Notes: generated by a model not told the origin, from the sequence alone. Counted from the first letter of the stretch, positions 16,580 to 26,237 are shown. The stretch: DNA of 64,000 nt from Sphaerisporangium album (GCF_003323745.1 NZ_QOIL01000005.1:372001-436000); one strand, 5' to 3'. Program-made: numbers and translations.

Positions 16580-19063
16580 ATGGGCCGGTCGTCGCGGTCG
16601 AGGAGCAGGCTGGCCGTACGCTACTTCGACGATCGGATCCTTCTCACCGACTCGTCCGCATGGACGTATTTCCGGCTTCCGACGGTGAGCTACGAGTTCG
16701 TCACCGCCGAGGAGCGCGAGGCCCTCGCCACGAACATCACGATCGCGCTGGCCGCGATCCGCATGCCCGACGCCGAGGTGCACCTGCGGGTGGCGCACCG
16801 GGCCTACCCGGCCGCCGAGTGGGCGATGGCGCTGAACGCCACCTCCGACGAGGGGGAGGGCTGGCGCGACTACCTGGAGGAGATGTACCGGCACGTCTGG
16901 GCGAAGGACTTCTGGACCAAGGAGGTCTACGTCGGCGTGCGGCTCGGCCCGCGCGGCGCCCAGCTCGGCACGGGCGTGCTCGGCCAGCTGTTCGGCTTCT
17001 ACCAGCGCGGTGAGGCGGCGCTCGGGCTGGAGGACGACCAGGTCCCCGCGAACGAGATCGCCAAGTGGACCGACCAGGCCGAGCGCCTCGGCCGGGCCCT
17101 CGGCTCCAGCGCCCTGTACGCGCGCCACGCGTCCTCCGGCGAGCTCGCGTGGCTGTTCCGGCACGCCGCGTCCGGCTCGCTCGGCGACCCGCCGTCGTCG
17201 GCGACGCCGTCCAGGAGGTGGGGGAAGGGCGAGGTCGAGTCGCTGGTCGAGGGGCAGATCCACAACGGCCGCTCGTTCCTGCGCATCGAGCAGCCGGGCG
17301 GCGACTCCTACGTCGCGCACCTGTCGTTCGCCCGGTTCCCGGACCTGATGCCGTTCCCGGACGGCGAGCCGTGGCTGCACTTCATCGACCAGTTACCGTT
17401 TCCGGTCGAGGTCAGCTCGCGGATGCGCCTCATCCCGCCGGTCAAGGCCAGCAAGGACGTCGCGCGCAAGCTGGCCCACGCGCGGGACATGGACATCCAC
17501 ATCCGCGAGGCGGGAGCCGAGGCGCCGATCGCGCTCGCCGAGCAGATCGACGCCGCCCGCATGCTGGAGCACGGCATCACCAAGGAGCGCCTGCCGTTCG
17601 TGTACGGCTGGCACCGGCTGATCGTGGCCGCGCCGACCGAGGAGATGTGCCTGCAACGGGTCGAGGCGGTGGTGGAGCACTACCGCGACATGGGCATCGA
17701 CATCGTCAACTCGACGGGCGACCAGTTCTCGCTGTTCTGCGAGGCGCTGCCCGGCGAGCGGGTGCGTGTCAACGCGTACGCCCAGCGGCAGCCGCTGCGC
17801 ACGATCGCGGGCGGCATGGCGACGGCGACCGTCGACCTCGGCGACCGCATCGACGAGAGCGGGGCCGGGTGGGCGGGGCCGTACATCGGTGAGACGCTGG
17901 GCCGTGCCCGGTCGATCGTCCACTTCGACCCGCTGGTCGCGGCGACGCGCAACCGTCCGACAGCCATCGCGATCACCGGCGAGCCGGGCGGCGGCAAGAC
18001 GACGCTCGCGCTGCTGCTGATCTACCAGATGGCGCTGCGCGGGGTGACGGTCGCGGTGATCGACCCCAAGGGCGACGCCGAGTCGCTGGTGCAGCTGCTG
18101 CAGAAGCGCGGCAGGAAGGCGCGCATCATCCCGCTGGGCTCGGCGGCCCCCGGCCTGCTGGACCCGTTCTCCTTCGGCGACGACATCGCCGCCAAGAAGA
18201 CCATGGCGACCGAGACGCTGCGCCTGCTGCTGCCGCGCATGTCGGAGGAGCGCGAGTCGGCGATGATCCAGGCCGTGGCCACGGTCTCCAATGGGGTGGA
18301 CCCCTCGCTGGGCAAGGTGGTCGACCACCTGGAGCAGGCCGAGGACCCCGCGTCCAGGAACCTCGGCGCGGTGCTGCGGTCGATGGCCGAGATGCACCTG
18401 GCGCGGCTGTGCTTCGACCCCTCCGGCGGCGACCAGATCGACACCGAGGGCTGGACGACGGTGTTCACCCTCGGCGGGCTGACGCTGCCCGACGTCACGA
18501 CCGCGCGGGACGACTACTCCTACGAGCAGCGGCTCTCGGTGGCGCTGCTGTACCTGGTGTCGCAGTTCGCCCGGCGGCTGATGAACGGGCTGGACCGCCG
18601 CGCGCCGAAGGCGATCTTCCTGGACGAGGCGTGGGCGATCACCTCCACGCCCGAGGGTGCCAAGCTGGTGCCCGAGGTCTCGCGCATGGGCCGGTCGAGG
18701 AACACGGCGCTGGTGCTGGTCTCGCAGAACGCGGGTGACCTGCTGAACGAGCAGGTCACCAACTGTCTGTCCTCGGTGTTCGCCTTCCGGTCCACCGAGC
18801 GCACCGAGGTCGACAGCGTGATGGCGCTGCTCGGCGTGGAACCGTCCGAGGAGCACAAGGGAGCGCTGCGGGCGCTCGGCAACGGCGAGTGCATCTTCCG
18901 TGACCTGGACGGACGGGCCGGGCGCATCGGCGTCGATCTCATCTCCGAGGAGTTGCTTCGGTGGCTGGACACGAATCCGACCCACGACAAACCCGGCGAG
19001 AGCGTGCATGATCCTCGTGGGCGAGCGAGCAGGTCGGCGGCTGCGCAGGAGGTGCGGTCATGA
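16580..19063 (+). CDS. VirB4/TcpF/ConE-like conjugation ATPase
   Basis: 827 aa. The N-terminal half (SRLAVRYFDDRILLTDSSAW, VSYEFVTAEEREALATNITI) is the VirB4/TraC-type domain; the C-terminal half is the ATPase with Walker A GEPGGGKT (Gly467-Thr474) and Walker B AIFLDEAWAIT (Asp682, Glu683), followed by SRMGRSRNTALVLVSQNAGD, characteristic of VirB4 proteins. It would power assembly or transport at the inner face of the membrane. The ATG at 16580 overlaps the stop of an 11-codon frame (GTG 16545 to TGA 16580) that has its own GAGGAGGAAG, another sign of coupled translation from the TcpE-ParA gene. Its stop overlaps the next start as ATGA. Confidence 0.88.
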   Translation: MGRSSRSRSRLAVRYFDDRILLTDSSAWTYFRLPTVSYEFVTAEEREALATNITIALAAIRMPDAEVHLRVAHRAYPAAEWAMALNATSDEGEGWRDYLEEMYRHVWAKDFWTKEVYVGVRLGPRGAQLGTGVLGQLFGFYQRGEAALGLEDDQVPANEIAKWTDQAERLGRALGSSALYARHASSGELAWLFRHAASGSLGDPPSSATPSRRWGKGEVESLVEGQIHNGRSFLRIEQPGGDSYVAHLSFARFPDLMPFPDGEPWLHFIDQLPFPVEVSSRMRLIPPVKASKDVARKLAHARDMDIHIREAGAEAPIALAEQIDAARMLEHGITKERLPFVYGWHRLIVAAPTEEMCLQRVEAVVEHYRDMGIDIVNSTGDQFSLFCEALPGERVRVNAYAQRQPLRTIAGGMATATVDLGDRIDESGAGWAGPYIGETLGRARSIVHFDPLVAATRNRPTAIAITGEPGGGKTTLALLLIYQMALRGVTVAVIDPKGDAESLVQLLQKRGRKARIIPLGSAAPGLLDPFSFGDDIAAKKTMATETLRLLLPRMSEERESAMIQAVATVSNGVDPSLGKVVDHLEQAEDPASRNLGAVLRSMAEMHLARLCFDPSGGDQIDTEGWTTVFTLGGLTLPDVTTARDDYSYEQRLSVALLYLVSQFARRLMNGLDRRAPKAIFLDEAWAITSTPEGAKLVPEVSRMGRSRNTALVLVSQNAGDLLNEQVTNCLSSVFAFRSTERTEVDSVMALLGVEPSEEHKGALRALGNGECIFRDLDGRAGRIGVDLISEELLRWLDTNPTHDKPGESVHDPRGRASRSAAAQEVRS

Positions 19064-21708
19064 GACATCGTGGGCGGAGTGAGGGGCGGGCCGGCGTCGG
19101 CGAGGGGCGTCGGGTGACCAGCGGGACGGCTCTGGCGGGCCGGATGATCCGGGCGATCCAGGACCGGATCGAACGGACGGCCGGGCGGATCGACGCGGCG
19201 CGGTCGGCACGGGCCGCAGGGCTGGCCAAGCCGGTCGTCATGACCGGACCGGCGAGGCGAGCGGGTAAGCAGAGGAGCCGTGGCGCGCGGCTGCGGCGCA
19301 GGGCGCTCGTCGTGCTGGCGATCATCGTCGGCGTGGTCGTGGTGCCGATCGCGTTCTCGCCGACCGTGGCGGGGGCGGCGGCGCCGTGCGACCTGTCCCC
19401 GGACCTGTCCCCGGAGATCGTGGGCGGGGGCATGGACGGGCTCGTCAAGCCGCCGCCGCCGGAGATCCCTGGCGTCACGACGGGCGTGCCCTCCACCGAG
19501 ACGCTGCCGCCGGGCGCGGCGACGGGCACGACGTCCCAGGCCGCGCTGAACCCGGCGACCAACTACGAGCGGTACGGCATGGCCGGGCAGTTCTGGCACA
19601 CCTACGAGCTCGGGTGCAGCGACGTGGCCGCCCTCTTCGGCAACGCGTGGGCGAACACGGTCTTCCTGTGGGCCAAGGCCATCGACCGGATGACCATCAC
19701 GACCTACCAGGCGGCGGCCACCGAGGGACCGCTCCAGTCCATCAAGGACGTCGTCGACGACATCGTCACCAACCTCGCCAACGCCATGTACTGGCCGTAC
19801 CTGCGGGTCATCATCCTGCTCGGCGCGGTCTGGCTGGCCTGGTACGGGCTGATCCGCAAGCGCGCCAGCACCACCGCCGAGGGCGTCATCTGGATGATCC
19901 TCGCGGTGACCGTCGCCGTGTGGTTCTTCAGCCGTCCCGGCGACTTCACCGGCCTCGGCAAGACCGTGACCGACAAGACCGCTGAGATCGTGAACTCGGC
20001 GTTCAGCGGGCTGCCCGGGGCGGGCGGCGCCTCGTGCCTGCCGGTCAAGGGCCAGGCCAACCCCAAGGCGGGGCCGGGCGGCTACGGCCAGAACGGCACC
20101 CCGGGCGTCGACCAGAACGCGGACGCGCTGTGGTCCACGCTGGTCTGCAAGCCGTGGCTGATGGGCGAGTTCGGCACCGCCGACGCCAAGTCCCCGGTCG
20201 TGGCGAGCATGGGCGCGAAGCTGCTGGACATCCAGGCCACGGACGTACAGGAGCAGAACTCCGGCCAGAAGCCGACGAACAGCGCACACCAGGCGCGCTA
20301 CGAGCAGGAGATCGCCAAGCCGCTGGAGAGCACACCGCTGTTCTTCCTCTTCCAGGGCAAGGACTGGACGAGCCGGCTCGGCATCGCGATCGGCGCGCTG
20401 ATGGCGGCCATGGTCGCGGGCGTGCTGATCTTCCTGGTCGCCGTCTCGCTGATCGCGCTCAAGATCGGCTTCCTGCTGCTGCTGATCCTCGGCCCCGTGT
20501 TCCTGCTGATCGGCGTGCACCCCGGCTCGGGGCGCATCATCGCCATGCGCTGGGTGGAGATGCTCATCGGCACGCTGCTGCGCCAGGCGGTCCTCGCCCT
20601 GGTCCTGGGCGTGCTGGTGTACGGGTACGCGTTGATCATCTCGACGGCCCTGCCATGGGGCATGCAGATCATGTTCATCGCGTTGCTGACGATCGCCGTG
20701 TTCTTCTACCGGCGTCCCTTCCAGCACCTGTTCGCCAGCATGGACGGGCACACGCTCACCACGAGGATGCTCGGCGAGGCGGCGTCCGCGCCAACCCTGT
20801 CGCGGGCCGCGAACGCGCTGCCCCCGGTGGCGGCGGCGCGCATGGGCCGCTGGGGCCTGCGCAAGGCGGAGCCGATCGTCAACGCGGCCGCCATGGCCGC
20901 GGGCGCGGGAGCGGGGGCGGCCGCGGCCGCGTCGGTCTCCCAGGCCCGCGTCCGGGACCAGGAGGTCACGCCGGGCGCCACGCAGCAGACCGGCACCCGC
21001 GTGCCCGTGGGCGCCCAGCCGGCACCACTGGACGCCGACGCGCAGGCAGGGGTGCGCCGCAAGGCCACCGGCCGCGGCGCCGCCGTCCCGCGTCCCGGCG
21101 CGGCCCCGCCCCTCAACCTCAACGGGCGTGGCGGCGGGACGCCGGCCGGGTCCGGGCGTCCGGGCGGCGGGAGCGTCCCCGGCTCTCGCCCGGCCACGCG
21201 GACGAGCACCGGTTCGGGCGGCTCCGGTTCGGCGGGGAGTTGGTTCGGGGGCGGGTCCGGCGGCGGCTGGGCCTCGCGGTCCGGCTCCTCTGGCTCGGGA
21301 GGCTCCTCAGGCGGGTCGTCGGGCGGCTCGTCGGGCGGTACGCGCCGGTCGGAGGGCTCGGCGCCGCGGGCTCCGCGCTCCACGGCGGGAGGCCCTCGCG
21401 GCATCCTCGGCGGTGGCGGTGGCGGCGGGTCGTCCTCCAACCGCGGCTCGGGCGGGTCCTCGCGGGGCTCCTCGGGCGGGTCGTCGCGCGGATCGTCCGG
21501 CGGCGGGTCGTCGCGTTCGGGCAGCAGCATCTTCGGCTCGTCGGGCAACGGCAACGGCAACGGCGGGAACCGCGGGTCCGGCTGGCTCTCGGGCGGGCGC
21601 TCGGGGTCGGACGAGGCCCCGCCGCTGTGGCTGCCGCCGCGCTCGGACGGCGGGCGCGGTGAGGACGCGCCGTTCTGGCTGCAACCGGCAGACGGCGACA
21701 AGGACTGA
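19060..21708 (+). CDS. VirB6/TcpH/ConG-like polytopic membrane protein
   Basis: 882 aa. A basic N-terminus precedes a first hydrophobic helix (about 85-105, VVLAIIVGVVVVPIAF) and an extracytoplasmic stretch with LGCSDVAALFGNAWANTVFL; further helices follow near 245-270, 285-305, 440-480 and 500-560, as in TrbL/VirB6-type channel proteins. From about residue 640 the protein becomes a cytoplasmic tail of Ala/Pro and then extreme Gly/Ser content (GGSSGGSSGGSSGG), ending in PPLWLPPRSDGG and FWLQPADGD. The tail is probably disordered and could recruit partners. Start ATGA-overlaps the VirB4-like gene, so both are probably made stoichiometrically. Confidence 0.72.
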   Translation: MRHRGRSEGRAGVGEGRRVTSGTALAGRMIRAIQDRIERTAGRIDAARSARAAGLAKPVVMTGPARRAGKQRSRGARLRRRALVVLAIIVGVVVVPIAFSPTVAGAAAPCDLSPDLSPEIVGGGMDGLVKPPPPEIPGVTTGVPSTETLPPGAATGTTSQAALNPATNYERYGMAGQFWHTYELGCSDVAALFGNAWANTVFLWAKAIDRMTITTYQAAATEGPLQSIKDVVDDIVTNLANAMYWPYLRVIILLGAVWLAWYGLIRKRASTTAEGVIWMILAVTVAVWFFSRPGDFTGLGKTVTDKTAEIVNSAFSGLPGAGGASCLPVKGQANPKAGPGGYGQNGTPGVDQNADALWSTLVCKPWLMGEFGTADAKSPVVASMGAKLLDIQATDVQEQNSGQKPTNSAHQARYEQEIAKPLESTPLFFLFQGKDWTSRLGIAIGALMAAMVAGVLIFLVAVSLIALKIGFLLLLILGPVFLLIGVHPGSGRIIAMRWVEMLIGTLLRQAVLALVLGVLVYGYALIISTALPWGMQIMFIALLTIAVFFYRRPFQHLFASMDGHTLTTRMLGEAASAPTLSRAANALPPVAAARMGRWGLRKAEPIVNAAAMAAGAGAGAAAAASVSQARVRDQEVTPGATQQTGTRVPVGAQPAPLDADAQAGVRRKATGRGAAVPRPGAAPPLNLNGRGGGTPAGSGRPGGGSVPGSRPATRTSTGSGGSGSAGSWFGGGSGGGWASRSGSSGSGGSSGGSSGGSSGGTRRSEGSAPRAPRSTAGGPRGILGGGGGGGSSSNRGSGGSSRGSSGGSSRGSSGGGSSRSGSSIFGSSGNGNGNGGNRGSGWLSGGRSGSDEAPPLWLPPRSDGGRGEDAPFWLQPADGDKD

Positions 21709-21710
21709 CG

Positions 21711-22355
21711 ATGGCGCAGGTCAACGACCGGCGGAAGCTCGTTTTCGCCGGCGTCGTCGTCGCACTCGCGGCCGTCGGCATCTATCTGTCCATGCGGCCG
21801 GCCGGCGGCTCCGGCGAGGCCGACCCACCTCCCGGGGCCGTGTCCACCACGGCCCCGGCCACGCCCGTCGCCCAAGCCAGCGCGCCTCCGGTCAAGTCCG
21901 GAAATTTCGATATCTACTCCTACCTGCCGCTGTCGAAGGACCAGATCGCGCAGGCGGCGGACGCGGCGCAGCGGTTCGCGGTCTCCTACGCCACGTACCG
22001 CTGGGACGAGGACCCGGCCTCGTACGCCGAGCGCCTCAAGGGCTACACCACGCCGGACCTCGGGGTCATCCTCACCAGGGACGTGACCTCGCCCGCCACG
22101 GTCGAGCAGAACCGCGCCGACCAGGTGGTCTCCGACGGCTCGGCGCGGCTGAAGTCGATCCGTGACATCGCGAGCGGGTCGGTCGTCTTCGTGGTGACCG
22201 CCGTCCAGCGCATCACGGCCAAGAGCGGCACGCGCGAGAGCGGCGCCGACTACGCGATCACGCTCACCCAGGTGGGCGACCAGTGGCGCGTCTTCGACAT
22301 GCAGCCCGCCGACGCGGGACAGGACGGCGACCCCGGCGGGGGGACGACAGAGTGA
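21711..22355 (+). CDS. Membrane-anchored NTF2-like accessory protein of the Tcp-like complex
   Basis: 214 aa. One transmembrane helix (about residues 10-27, LVFAGVVVALAAVGIYLSM), a Pro/Ala/Thr linker, then an extracytoplasmic domain from about residue 65: AADAAQRFAVSYATYRWDED, YAERLKGYTTPDL, VVFVVTAVQRITAKSG and a final WRVFDMQPAD. This helix-strand order resembles the second domain of TcpC/VirB8 proteins, so it may be a second VirB8-like subunit. It starts 2 nt after the VirB6-like gene, and its stop overlaps the hydrolase start as GTGA. Confidence 0.6.
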   Translation: MAQVNDRRKLVFAGVVVALAAVGIYLSMRPAGGSGEADPPPGAVSTTAPATPVAQASAPPVKSGNFDIYSYLPLSKDQIAQAADAAQRFAVSYATYRWDEDPASYAERLKGYTTPDLGVILTRDVTSPATVEQNRADQVVSDGSARLKSIRDIASGSVVFVVTAVQRITAKSGTRESGADYAITLTQVGDQWRVFDMQPADAGQDGDPGGGTTE

Positions 22356-23437
22356 GCTCCCGCGCACGCGTCGCCCTGATGGTCGGGCTGGCCGGGGTGG
22401 TGCTGATCACCCTGGTCATGGCGCCCATGCTGATGAGCACGTTCCCGTCCTTCCTCGGGCCGGGCCGCGGGGCGCAGGACTGCGAAGACGACACGATCAA
22501 GGTGACGAACGTCTCGGACACCGCGCAGTCGGACATCCCAGGCGACTACCTGGAGCTCTACAAGAAGTGGGGCAAGAAGACCGGCGTGCAGTGGACCGTC
22601 CTGGCCGCCGTCGGCAAGCGGGAGACCGACCACGGGCGCTCGAACCTGCCCGGGGTGAAGAGCGGGACGAACTACGCGGGCGCCGCCGGGCCGATGCAGT
22701 TCCTGATCAGCACGTGGGGCGGCAAGTCCAAGATCAAGATCCCGTCGAAGTTCAACGGGTACGCCTCCGACGGCGACGAGGACGGCTGGGCCGACGTCTA
22801 CAACCCCGCGGACGCGATCCTCGGCGCGGCCAAGATGCTCAAGCGCAACGGGGCCCCCGGCGACCTGACCCGCGCCCTGTTCGTCTACAACCACGCCATG
22901 TGGTACGTCGAGCAGGTGCTCCAGATCGCCCGGCGGTACGCCACGGACGGCACGCTGGAGGTCCCGCCGGAGGCCGACCCCCAGTGCGACCCGCCGCTGG
23001 TGGACGCGGCGCCGACGGACGTCGTCCGCAAGATCATGGAGTACGCTCTGGCGCAGCGCGGCAAGCCGTACGTCTGGGGCGGCACGGGGCCGCACGGCTA
23101 CGACTGCTCGGGCATCATCTACATGGCCTACCGCGCGGCCGGGCTGTCGATCCCCCGGACGACCTTCGGCCAGTGGCCCTTCGGCGTGAAGATCGCCAAG
23201 GGGTCGGAGCAGGCCGGCGACCTGGTGTTCTTCAACGCCGGGCCCGGCACCTCGTCCAACAACCCCGGCCACGTCGGCATGGTGGTGTCGCCGGGCAAGA
23301 TGATCGAGGCCAGGTGCACGCTCTGCGGGCCGATCAAGGTCTCGACCTACCGCGACCGGCCGAACATCGTCGGCTACACCCGCCCGCTGGACAACCCGAC
23401 CGTCATAGAACAGCTCAAGCGCCTCGGCCTTACGTAG
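22352..23437 (+). CDS. Two-domain wall hydrolase: lytic transglycosylase plus NlpC/P60 (VirB1/CwlT-like)
   Basis: 361 aa. An N-terminal signal or anchor helix (about 7-30) is followed by a lytic-transglycosylase domain (about 65-200) with the catalytic Glu in GKRETDHG (Glu91), AAGPMQFLISTW and ALFVYNHAMWYVEQVL. The C-terminal NlpC/P60 (C40) peptidase domain has GYDCSG (Cys252) and NNPGHVGMVV (His307). The same pairing of a glycan-cutting and a peptide-cutting domain is found in CwlT of ICEBs1 and in TcpG-type proteins, which open the wall for the mating channel. Start GTG at 22352 by GTGA overlap. This is the last clear gene of the Tcp-like operon. Confidence 0.88.
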   Translation: MSSRARVALMVGLAGVVLITLVMAPMLMSTFPSFLGPGRGAQDCEDDTIKVTNVSDTAQSDIPGDYLELYKKWGKKTGVQWTVLAAVGKRETDHGRSNLPGVKSGTNYAGAAGPMQFLISTWGGKSKIKIPSKFNGYASDGDEDGWADVYNPADAILGAAKMLKRNGAPGDLTRALFVYNHAMWYVEQVLQIARRYATDGTLEVPPEADPQCDPPLVDAAPTDVVRKIMEYALAQRGKPYVWGGTGPHGYDCSGIIYMAYRAAGLSIPRTTFGQWPFGVKIAKGSEQAGDLVFFNAGPGTSSNNPGHVGMVVSPGKMIEARCTLCGPIKVSTYRDRPNIVGYTRPLDNPTVIEQLKRLGLT

Positions 23438-23518
23438 ATCGGTCATTCCGGTCGGCTGCCGCAATGCCGGGGCGTCCGGCCGCAGAGATGGACGGAGGAC
23501 TCCTTAGTCTTTACCCGC

Positions 23519-23908
23519 ATGGAGAAGATTGTTGTGGCGGCGATCATCGTCGAGGGAGACAGGGTTCTCGCGGCCCAGCGGGCCCGGCCACCGGCCACCG
23601 CGGGGGGCTGGGAGTTCCCCGGGGGCAAGGTGGACCCCGGCGAGACCGACGAGGAGGCGCTGATCCGCGAGTGCCGCGAGGAACTGGGCGTCGAGATCGC
23701 CGTCGGGGAGAAGGTCGGCGGCGACTGGCCGCTCAGCCCGGGGTACGTGCTGCGCGCCTGGTTCGCCCGCCTGGTCTCCGGCGTCCCGCACCCCCATGAG
23801 CACTTGGCCTTGCGCTGGATGGCCCGTGACGAGCTCTTCGACATCCCGTGGCTGCCCGCCGACCTCCCCATCGTCCAAGCTGTACAAGATCTGATCCCCG
23901 AGGGTTGA
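23519..23908 (+). CDS. MutT-like NUDIX hydrolase
   Basis: 129 aa, a single NUDIX domain. The NUDIX box is complete: GGKVDPGETDEEALIRECRE followed by ELGVEI. The N-terminus (VVAAIIVEGDRVLAAQRARP) and the early GGWEFPGGK match MutT-type 8-oxo-dGTP diphosphatases, which clean the nucleotide pool; other nucleoside diphosphate-X substrates are possible. No ribosome-binding site is at a normal distance (GGAGGA is about 20 nt away), while a TAGTCT hexamer at 23505-23510 lies 8 nt before the ATG, so a leaderless transcript is possible. It follows the wall hydrolase by 81 nt; it may be an independent gene. Confidence 0.88.
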   Translation: MEKIVVAAIIVEGDRVLAAQRARPPATAGGWEFPGGKVDPGETDEEALIRECREELGVEIAVGEKVGGDWPLSPGYVLRAWFARLVSGVPHPHEHLALRWMARDELFDIPWLPADLPIVQAVQDLIPEG

Positions 23909-23986
23909 AGCCCGGCGCGATGTGAGATAACAGCTACACAGCGTGACGAGTTTGTCGCGTACCGTATCGGGGAACGGGGGGCTGTA

Positions 23987-26191
23987 GTGGCCGGTTGGTG
24001 GCAACGTGCCCGGGTGGTGTCCATGGTCGGCACCGGAGCGCTGATCCTGGGCGGGGGTGGATCCGCCGTGACGGCGGCCGCGGCCGAGCAGGGTCCGGAG
24101 GGTCCACCGGATTCCGGCGGAGCCAAGCTCAGCGTGCGGCTGGTGGCGGCAACCCAGAACGGGCGGCAGACGACGATCCACGCGGGCGATGTCCTGCACT
24201 TCCGGGTCAGGTTCGACGGCCCGGCCCCGCGCACCCGCCTGGCGGTGGCCACGACCCCGGCGAACGCGCCGACCCTCATGAGCTGCGAGGACCGCGAGGC
24301 GACGCCCGCCAAGCCGTCCCCGCGCCTGCGCGTCTGCGAGTTCGACCGGGTGACGGACGGCAAGACCGTCGACGTGGCGATGCGGGTGCCCCGGGAGGCC
24401 CAGGAGGTCGGCATCAGCGCGGTCGCCCACATGCACGACCCGGGCGGCGTGCAGTGGATCCGGCGCACGGCCGACGTGAAGCTCCGCGTCGAGAAGGCGG
24501 CCGGCGATCCCGATGCGGACGGGCAGAAGGCGGGCGTCCAGTCGGCCGGCACCTTGGCCCACACCGTGACGACGCCGCGCGGGACCACCGGCGACGACAT
24601 CACGGGCACCACGGACGACACCGACACCGGCAACGCCGCGACCGCCAGCGCGGGCGGGGGCGTGGTGGCGGGCCCAGGTCCCGTGGCCACCACGGGGGAC
24701 GACACCACCGGCACCGGCGACACCGGCACGGACGACGCCGGTACGGACGACGCTGACGAGGTCACGGACACGACCGACGACGGCGACACCGGGACGGGCA
24801 TCGACTCGCTCTTCAACTCCGCGCTCAAGGGCGGCCTCGGACGGGACGCCCGCGCGGACGGGGGCGCGTCCGCCGAGCGGCCGGTCCCGACGGGGGGACC
24901 CGTCCCGGCCGAGGGCGGCACCAAGAACGCGGGCGGCACCAGGGGCGTGGCCGCGATCGGCGACGTCCCGCGCAGCCCCCACCCGAGCGGCGCGGACGAC
25001 CTCACCGTGGACGTGGGGGCCGTGAAGACCCCGCCGCCGGCGAATCCGGACCAGTTCGGGGTGACGGCGCCGGCCAAGGCGGTCAAGGAGGGCGGCGAGG
25101 TCAAGGCCGTCAAGCCCGTCCCGGCCGCGGCCGTCAAGCCCCTGCCGGCCACGGCGGTCGTCCCGCTCCAGAAGCCGGCCGACGCTGTTGCGGCCGGGCC
25201 CGTCATCCCGGGCCAGAGGCCGGCCGACGTTCTTCCGGCCGGGCCTGTCGTCCCGATGCAGAAGCCGGTCGGCGCTCTTGCGGCCGAGCCCGTCGTCCCG
25301 GACGAGAAGCCGGCCGACGCTCTTGCGGCCGAGCCCGCCGCCCCGGACGAGAAGCCGGCCGACGCTCTTCCCACCGAGCCTGTCGTCCCGGACGAGAAGC
25401 CGGGCGTCGACGCTCTGCCGGTCGTCCCCGTCATGCCGGGGGAGAAGCCGATGGGCGCCGGGCGGAAGCCGGTGGCCGGTGCCCCGGCGAAGCCGGGAGC
25501 CGCCACGCCGGTCCCGGCCGCGCCGCGCGGCCCCGTGGTCTCCGGCAAGCAGACGAAGGCCGCCAAGGCGAAGCGGCCTGCCAAGAACGGAGCCAAGAGC
25601 AGGAACGGCGCGGTCCCGCACCCGGCGCCCGGCGTGCCCGCCAAGCCCGCGGGAGCGCCCGCGCCGGCTGCCGCCGCCGTTCCGATGCCGATGCCGATGC
25701 CGATGCCCGTCCCTGCGCCCGCCCCGGTCCCGCCGGCGGCGCCTCCGGTCACGGCGCAGTTGCCCGCCGCGCTGCCGCAGGCTCCGGCGGGGCCCGCGAT
25801 CACTCCGGCTCCCGGACAGGCTCAGCCGCCCGCCAACGTGCTCGCGCCCGGCGCCGTCCCCGGCCGGCCGGCCCCGTCCGTCCAGGCGGCGGCGAGGCCT
25901 CCGGTCCCCGGACAGGCGGGCGTAGCGCCGGGGCAGCTGCCCGGGGCCGGCGTGCCGGCGGCCGAGATCCCGGCTCCCGGGCAGGCCCAGGCGGCGGCTC
26001 CGCTCGGCGTGCCGCTGCCGCAGGAGATCCGCCCGGCCAAGCAGGACCTGGTGGCGAGCTCGGACCACGAGGGCTTCGAGATGGTCCGCGGCCTGCCCGC
26101 CGCCCTGGCCGCGGTGGCGTTGCTGCTGCTCGCGCTGGCCCTGCAGATGCGGCTGCGGCACCGCAGGGCGCGCAGGTCGCACGTCCTGTAG
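23987..26191 (+). CDS. Large repetitive surface protein with C-terminal membrane anchor
   Basis: 734 aa, GTG start after a run of Gs. Signal peptide about 1-35 (VVSMVGTGALILGGGGSAVTAAAAE). Residues about 45-170 look like a folded beta domain (LSVRLVAATQNGRQTTIHAG, then VLHFRVRFDG and RTRLAVATTPANAPT). Next come an acidic Thr/Asp/Gly segment (TGDDTTGTGDTGTDDAG), Pro/Ala/Lys-rich tandem repeats (KPADALAAEPVVPDE and close variants at about 420-490), and a PMPMPMPMPVP run. A final transmembrane helix (about 705-724) and basic tail (RLRHRRARRSHVL) anchor it, without an LPXTG motif. Function unknown; a wall-spanning stalk is plausible. Its co-directional position after the Tcp-like operon hints at a link, unproven. 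Confidence 0.65.
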   Translation: MAGWWQRARVVSMVGTGALILGGGGSAVTAAAAEQGPEGPPDSGGAKLSVRLVAATQNGRQTTIHAGDVLHFRVRFDGPAPRTRLAVATTPANAPTLMSCEDREATPAKPSPRLRVCEFDRVTDGKTVDVAMRVPREAQEVGISAVAHMHDPGGVQWIRRTADVKLRVEKAAGDPDADGQKAGVQSAGTLAHTVTTPRGTTGDDITGTTDDTDTGNAATASAGGGVVAGPGPVATTGDDTTGTGDTGTDDAGTDDADEVTDTTDDGDTGTGIDSLFNSALKGGLGRDARADGGASAERPVPTGGPVPAEGGTKNAGGTRGVAAIGDVPRSPHPSGADDLTVDVGAVKTPPPANPDQFGVTAPAKAVKEGGEVKAVKPVPAAAVKPLPATAVVPLQKPADAVAAGPVIPGQRPADVLPAGPVVPMQKPVGALAAEPVVPDEKPADALAAEPAAPDEKPADALPTEPVVPDEKPGVDALPVVPVMPGEKPMGAGRKPVAGAPAKPGAATPVPAAPRGPVVSGKQTKAAKAKRPAKNGAKSRNGAVPHPAPGVPAKPAGAPAPAAAAVPMPMPMPMPVPAPAPVPPAAPPVTAQLPAALPQAPAGPAITPAPGQAQPPANVLAPGAVPGRPAPSVQAAARPPVPGQAGVAPGQLPGAGVPAAEIPAPGQAQAAAPLGVPLPQEIRPAKQDLVASSDHEGFEMVRGLPAALAAVALLLLALALQMRLRHRRARRSHVL

Positions 26192-26237
26192 TCGCGAAGA
26201 TCGGATACCGCGTAGGAAGAGTGTCGCCAAACGCCCG

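Noticed and set aside
18520-20751. 743-codon minus-strand open frame
   Set aside because: Antisense of the VirB4-like and VirB6-like genes; His/Arg/Gln-rich without recognisable domains.
11866-23437. Reading the 11.9-23.4 kb operon as a type VI or type VII secretion locus
   Set aside because: The ATPase has VirB4-type motifs, there are no EccC/EsxA-like or contractile-sheath genes, and the TcpC, TcpE and CwlT-like proteins point to a conjugation-type system.
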